From Actinomadura sp. K4S16 (GTDB lineage Bacteria > Actinomycetota > Actinomycetes > Streptosporangiales > Streptosporangiaceae): 64,000 nt of DNA. Below are positions 61,167 to 64,000 of the stretch, piece by piece. The stretch lies in the NCBI RefSeq assembly GCF_008327685.1, contig NZ_BDDE01000010.1:744001-808000 (forward strand). The letters are read 5' to 3'. The notes beneath the pieces were generated by a model. It worked only from the letters and a program-made list of their open reading frames with translations. It was not told the DNA's origin and ran no database searches. The translations under genes were made by a program, and so were the position numbers. Numbering within the stretch: the stretch's first letter is position 1; every line of letters begins with the position of its first letter.

Positions 61167-63299
61167 TTACTCTCTGTGGTGGAGTTCGCCGGGCCAGGCC
61201 TCTTCGGGCCAGGCGGGGACCTGTTCCGAGGCGTCGGGGTCTACGCCGGGGACGATCTGCTCGCACCAGACGACCTTGCCGGCGGCGGTGCGGCGGCTGC
61301 CCCAGCGGTGGGCCAGCTGGCTGACCACCAGCAGGCCGCGGCCGTTCTCGTCGTCGTCCTCGGCGCGGCGGAGGCGCGGCAGGGCGGCGGAGCGGTCGAG
61401 GACCTCCACGACGAGGGTGCGCTCCAGCAGGAGGCGCAGCTCGATCGCGCCGGGGGCGTAGCGGAGCGCGTTGGTGATGAGCTCGGACGCCAGCAGCTCG
61501 GTGGTGTAGTCGAGGTCCTCCAGGTCCCATTCCGCCAGGCGGGCGCGGACGAGGCCGCGGGCGCGGCGGACGGCGGCCGGGTCGGCGGGCAGCGTCCAGG
61601 AGGAGTAGCGGTCGGCCGGGAGGCGGCGCAGCCGGGCGATCAGGACGGCGATGTCGTCGCGGTGCTGGTCGGCGTAGACGCCCGCGAGGGTGGTCTTGGC
61701 GAGGTCCTCCATGGAGCGGTCGACCGAGTCGCGCCCGAAGATCTTCTGGAGGCGGGCGAGGCCGTCGTCGATGTCGCGGCCCCGGTTCTCGACGAGGCCG
61801 TCGGTGTAGATGACGAAGAGGCTGCCGTCCTCGACGGTGAACTCGCGGCTCTCGATGGCGGCGCCGCCCGCGACGCCGAGCGGCGGGGCGGGCGGGACCT
61901 TCAGGTACTCGTTGTCGCCGGTCGGGCTCGCCAGCAGCGGCGGCAGGTGCCCGGCCGAGGCGATCTCGATGGTGCCGGTGGTCGCGTCGTAGACCGCGTA
62001 CACGCAGGTGGCGAAGTGCGGCTCCTGCTCGCCCAGCTCGATCATCAGCTCGTGCATGACGTGCAGGGCGTCGGCGGGCGGCAGTTCCAGGTTCGCGAGC
62101 GTGTGCAGGGCGGTGCGCAGCCGGCCCATGGTGACGGCGGCGCGGACGCCGTGCCCGGCGACGTCGCCGACGATCAGGGCGACGCGGGCGCCGGGCAGCG
62201 CGATCGACTCGTACCAGTCGCCGCCGACCTCGACGAGCTTGCTGCCCGGCAGGTAGCGGTGCCGGACCTCGACGGAGGACGGCGCGGACAGCCGCAGCGG
62301 CAGCAGGCTGCGCTGCAGCGCGAGCGCGGTGGCCCGCTCGCGGCTGTAGCGCCGGGCGTTGTCGATGACGATGGCGGCGCGGGCGGCGAACTCCATGCCG
62401 ATCTCGACGTCGTAGGCGTCGAACTTGCGGAACCCGGGGATGCGGGTGCAGGCGATGAAGCCGAGCAGCGTGTCGCTGGCGATCATGGGCAGCAGCACCA
62501 TCGACACGTTGGACAGCAGCTCGCCCGCCGGGCCGCGCCGCCACAGCCGGGCGATCTCGCTCGCGGCGTCCACCTCGATGTGCGGCAGGTGGACGGGCCG
62601 CGCGGTCTCCATCACCTGCCGGTACGGGGTGCCCTCGGGGAAGACGAGCACCTCGCCGACGGGGAACGTGGAGGTCCAGGCCGGGTTGCCGTCGTCGGAG
62701 GTGACCGCGATGCGGCGCAGCACCGCCGAGCCGGACTCGGTGTGCACCTCGTCGGCGGCGACCAGGCTCTCCAGGACCAGCACGGAGGCGGCGTTGCAGA
62801 AGTGCGGGACGACGACGTCGACGAGGCCGCGGGCGGACTGGTCGAGGTCGAGGGTCGCGCCGAACCGGGTGAGCGGGTCGTCCATCAGGGCGCGCCGCAT
62901 GAGGGCGGGGTCCTGGTAGCGCTCGCTCGGCGGCAGCTCGACCCGGACGAACAGCAGCGCGGAGGGCGCCGTGCCCGGGCCGCCGCCGAGCATCGGCTGC
63001 ACGGTGACCAGGGCGTCGGCGGACGCGCCGCCGTCGCCGCGCAGCACGCCCATCACGCCGTTGCGCTCCTGGCCGGCGTCGTTGGCCTCCAGGAGCGTCT
63101 CGAGCTCGGCCTTCGCCTCGTCGCCGACCAGGTCGGTGGCCGGGCGGCCGATCAGGTCCTCGGGGGCACGGCCGAGGACGGCCTTGGCGTTGGGGCCGCA
63201 CTGCACGATTCGCCGGGCACCGTCGATGCCCAGGACAAGGGTCCGGGACGCCGAATCGGTGGCGGGGGCATCGCCTCGCGGCGCCATGACGGATCTCAC
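61167..63299 (-). CDS. PAS-GAF-PP2C(SpoIIE)-HATPase regulator (RsbU/RsbW-like fusion)
   Basis: 710 aa cytoplasmic signalling protein. Order: PAS (about 20-125, LVLGIDGARRIVQCGPNAKAVLG split), GAF (about 140-310), SpoIIE/PP2C serine phosphatase (about 330-540, with VGGDWYESIAL, VGDVAGHGVRAA and YTDGLVENRG holding metal-binding Asp residues) and a C-terminal GHKL ATPase of the anti-sigma/RsbW type (about 565-680, ELLASELITNALRYAP and DENGRGLLVVSQLAHRWG). Likely acts in a partner-switching path controlling an alternative sigma factor. Start GTG 63299 follows GGAG. No anti-sigma antagonist or sigma gene is adjacent. Confidence 0.92.
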   Translation of the reverse strand: MRSVMAPRGDAPATDSASRTLVLGIDGARRIVQCGPNAKAVLGRAPEDLIGRPATDLVGDEAKAELETLLEANDAGQERNGVMGVLRGDGGASADALVTVQPMLGGGPGTAPSALLFVRVELPPSERYQDPALMRRALMDDPLTRFGATLDLDQSARGLVDVVVPHFCNAASVLVLESLVAADEVHTESGSAVLRRIAVTSDDGNPAWTSTFPVGEVLVFPEGTPYRQVMETARPVHLPHIEVDAASEIARLWRRGPAGELLSNVSMVLLPMIASDTLLGFIACTRIPGFRKFDAYDVEIGMEFAARAAIVIDNARRYSRERATALALQRSLLPLRLSAPSSVEVRHRYLPGSKLVEVGGDWYESIALPGARVALIVGDVAGHGVRAAVTMGRLRTALHTLANLELPPADALHVMHELMIELGEQEPHFATCVYAVYDATTGTIEIASAGHLPPLLASPTGDNEYLKVPPAPPLGVAGGAAIESREFTVEDGSLFVIYTDGLVENRGRDIDDGLARLQKIFGRDSVDRSMEDLAKTTLAGVYADQHRDDIAVLIARLRRLPADRYSSWTLPADPAAVRRARGLVRARLAEWDLEDLDYTTELLASELITNALRYAPGAIELRLLLERTLVVEVLDRSAALPRLRRAEDDDENGRGLLVVSQLAHRWGSRRTAAGKVVWCEQIVPGVDPDASEQVPAWPEEAWPGELHHRE

Positions 63300-63385
63300 G
63301 TGACGCGCTCCAGACAGCCGGTCGTCTCACCACTACCCAGCGACAGTATGGGGCATGACGCAGCGGTAAGGGGAGAAGATCGCGC

Positions 63386-64000
63386 TTACCGCGCCGAAAA
63401 CCGCTCGTCGTCCGCTTCCGGACGGCCTTCGCGGGCGCTGCCGATGCCCTCGAAGAGGGTGTCGACGACCGCCTCGGCGTACCCCTCGGGGAACGTCTCC
63501 TGGGGCCGCTTGGCGGTCAGCGAGCCGAGCAGCAGCGACATCGCGACCTCGACGTCGAGGCCGGCGCGCAGCTCCCCCGAGTCGACCCCGCGCTGGATCA
63601 CCCTGCGGACGACGTCGCGCCGCGGCTCGATGACGTCCTGCCGGTAGCGGGCGTACAGCTCCGGGTGCTTCTCCGCGCCGCCGACGACGTTCCAGAAGCA
63701 CCGGGAGTAGCGGCGGTGCCGGTCGCCCGCGAGGCGCCGCGCGATCTCGGTGAGGTCCTCGCGGACGGACGCGCCGGACGGCTCGGGCAGCGGCTCCTTC
63801 ACGGCGCCGAGCGCGTGCACGATCAGCGCCTCCTTGCTGGGCCAGCGCCGGTAGATCGTCGTCTTGCCGACGCCGGCGCGGGCGGCGACCGCCTCGATGG
63901 AGACGCCCGCCACCCCCGACTCCTCGGCCAGCAGGTCCAGGGTGGCCTCGATGATGGCCTTCTCGGCGCGCTCGCTGCGAGGCCGCCCCGCGTGCCGCCG
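63386..64000 (-). CDS. TetR-family transcriptional regulator (partial, 5' end beyond window)
   Basis: At least 205 codons are visible; the frame is open to the right edge and the start lies outside. The N-terminal TetR helix-turn-helix reads GRPRSERAEKAIIEATLDL then VSIEAVAARAGVGKTTIYRRWPSKEALI, complete and canonical. The C-terminal ligand domain (about 75-205) has a TetR_C-like ERYSRCFWNVVGGAEKHPEL pattern (read here as RRYSRCFWNVVGG). A GTG inside the helix-turn-helix (63913) is not the true start. Target and ligand unknown; it lies upstream of the SpoIIE-type gene in the same direction with 86 bp between. Confidence 0.9.
   Translation of the reverse strand, partial: RRHAGRPRSERAEKAIIEATLDLLAEESGVAGVSIEAVAARAGVGKTTIYRRWPSKEALIVHALGAVKEPLPEPSGASVREDLTEIARRLAGDRHRRYSRCFWNVVGGAEKHPELYARYRQDVIEPRRDVVRRVIQRGVDSGELRAGLDVEVAMSLLLGSLTAKRPQETFPEGYAEAVVDTLFEGIGSAREGRPEADDERFSAR

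Overview
The window is very GC-rich chromosomal DNA (third codon positions almost all G or C, many GTG starts) from a high-GC actinomycete. Gene content and order fit a Thermomonosporaceae/Streptosporangiales-type organism such as Actinomadura; the genus is inferred. Much of the window keeps the order of the Mycobacterium tuberculosis Rv2190c-Rv2224c segment (NlpC/P60 and DnaQ-UvrC genes, ctaC, adenosine kinase, erpA, cobS, pepA/pepB, E2 acyltransferase, SDR epimerase, lipB, lipA, DUF4191, RDD, glnA1, a Rv2223c/Rv2224c-like protease, glnE, glnA2), so it is core chromosome with lineage-specific insertions. I saw no tRNA, rRNA, CRISPR array, transposase or prophage.

Layout. 0-3 kb: polyamine-type ABC transporter genes (binding protein cut by the left edge) divergent from a GntR regulator and a cache-domain protein. 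3-7.5 kb: stand-alone RAM-domain protein, rhomboid protease, DEDDh exonuclease-UvrC fusion, NYN-domain protein. 7.5-14.6 kb: a cell-envelope block of NlpC/P60 hydrolase, a CHAP hydrolase behind two tandem c-di-AMP (ydaO-type) riboswitches, two zinc metalloproteases and an L,D-transpeptidase. 14.7-17.6 kb: cytochrome c oxidase ctaC-ctaD-ctaF. 17.7-22.3 kb: cysteine desulfurase-TusA pair, adenosine kinase, erpA, nadA. 22.4-25.8 kb: PspA-PspAA-HtpX-PspAB membrane-stress module and a DUF3043 protein. 25.9-31.5 kb: aldo/keto reductase, DsbA-like thiol protein, cobU-cobS, leucyl aminopeptidase. 31.6-39.6 kb: lpd, sucB-type E2, SDR epimerase, peptidase E, lipB, lipA, DUF4191: 2-oxoacid dehydrogenase subunits together with the enzymes that lipoylate them. 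39.6-55.2 kb: nitrogen block of RDD protein, glnA with a GlnR-type box, SNF2 helicase, OsmC, secreted peptidase, PAP2 protein, glnE, glnA2 and an amino-acid ABC transporter. 55.3-60.5 kb: orphan class I terpene synthase, ArsR-type regulator and MFS exporter around a shared palindrome, and glutamine-dependent nadE. 60.5-64 kb: a 0.67 kb repeat-filled intergenic region, a PAS-GAF-PP2C-HATPase (RsbU/SpoIIE-like) regulator and a TetR gene cut by the right edge.

Main regulatory observations: (1) nadA and nadE, 37 kb apart, carry the same 15-bp palindromic element in their promoters, suggesting a NAD regulon; (2) two ydaO riboswitches in tandem, each followed by a Shine-Dalgarno-like sequence but only the second by a gene; (3) three CATAAGG repeats at an exact 11-bp period upstream of the NlpC/P60 gene; (4) about a dozen genes with a TANNNT -10 element 6-8 nt before the start codon, implying leaderless transcripts, which corrects several starts; (5) a three-copy hairpin-headed repeat family whose hairpins sit at the 3' ends of the convergent genes nadE and the SpoIIE-type regulator.
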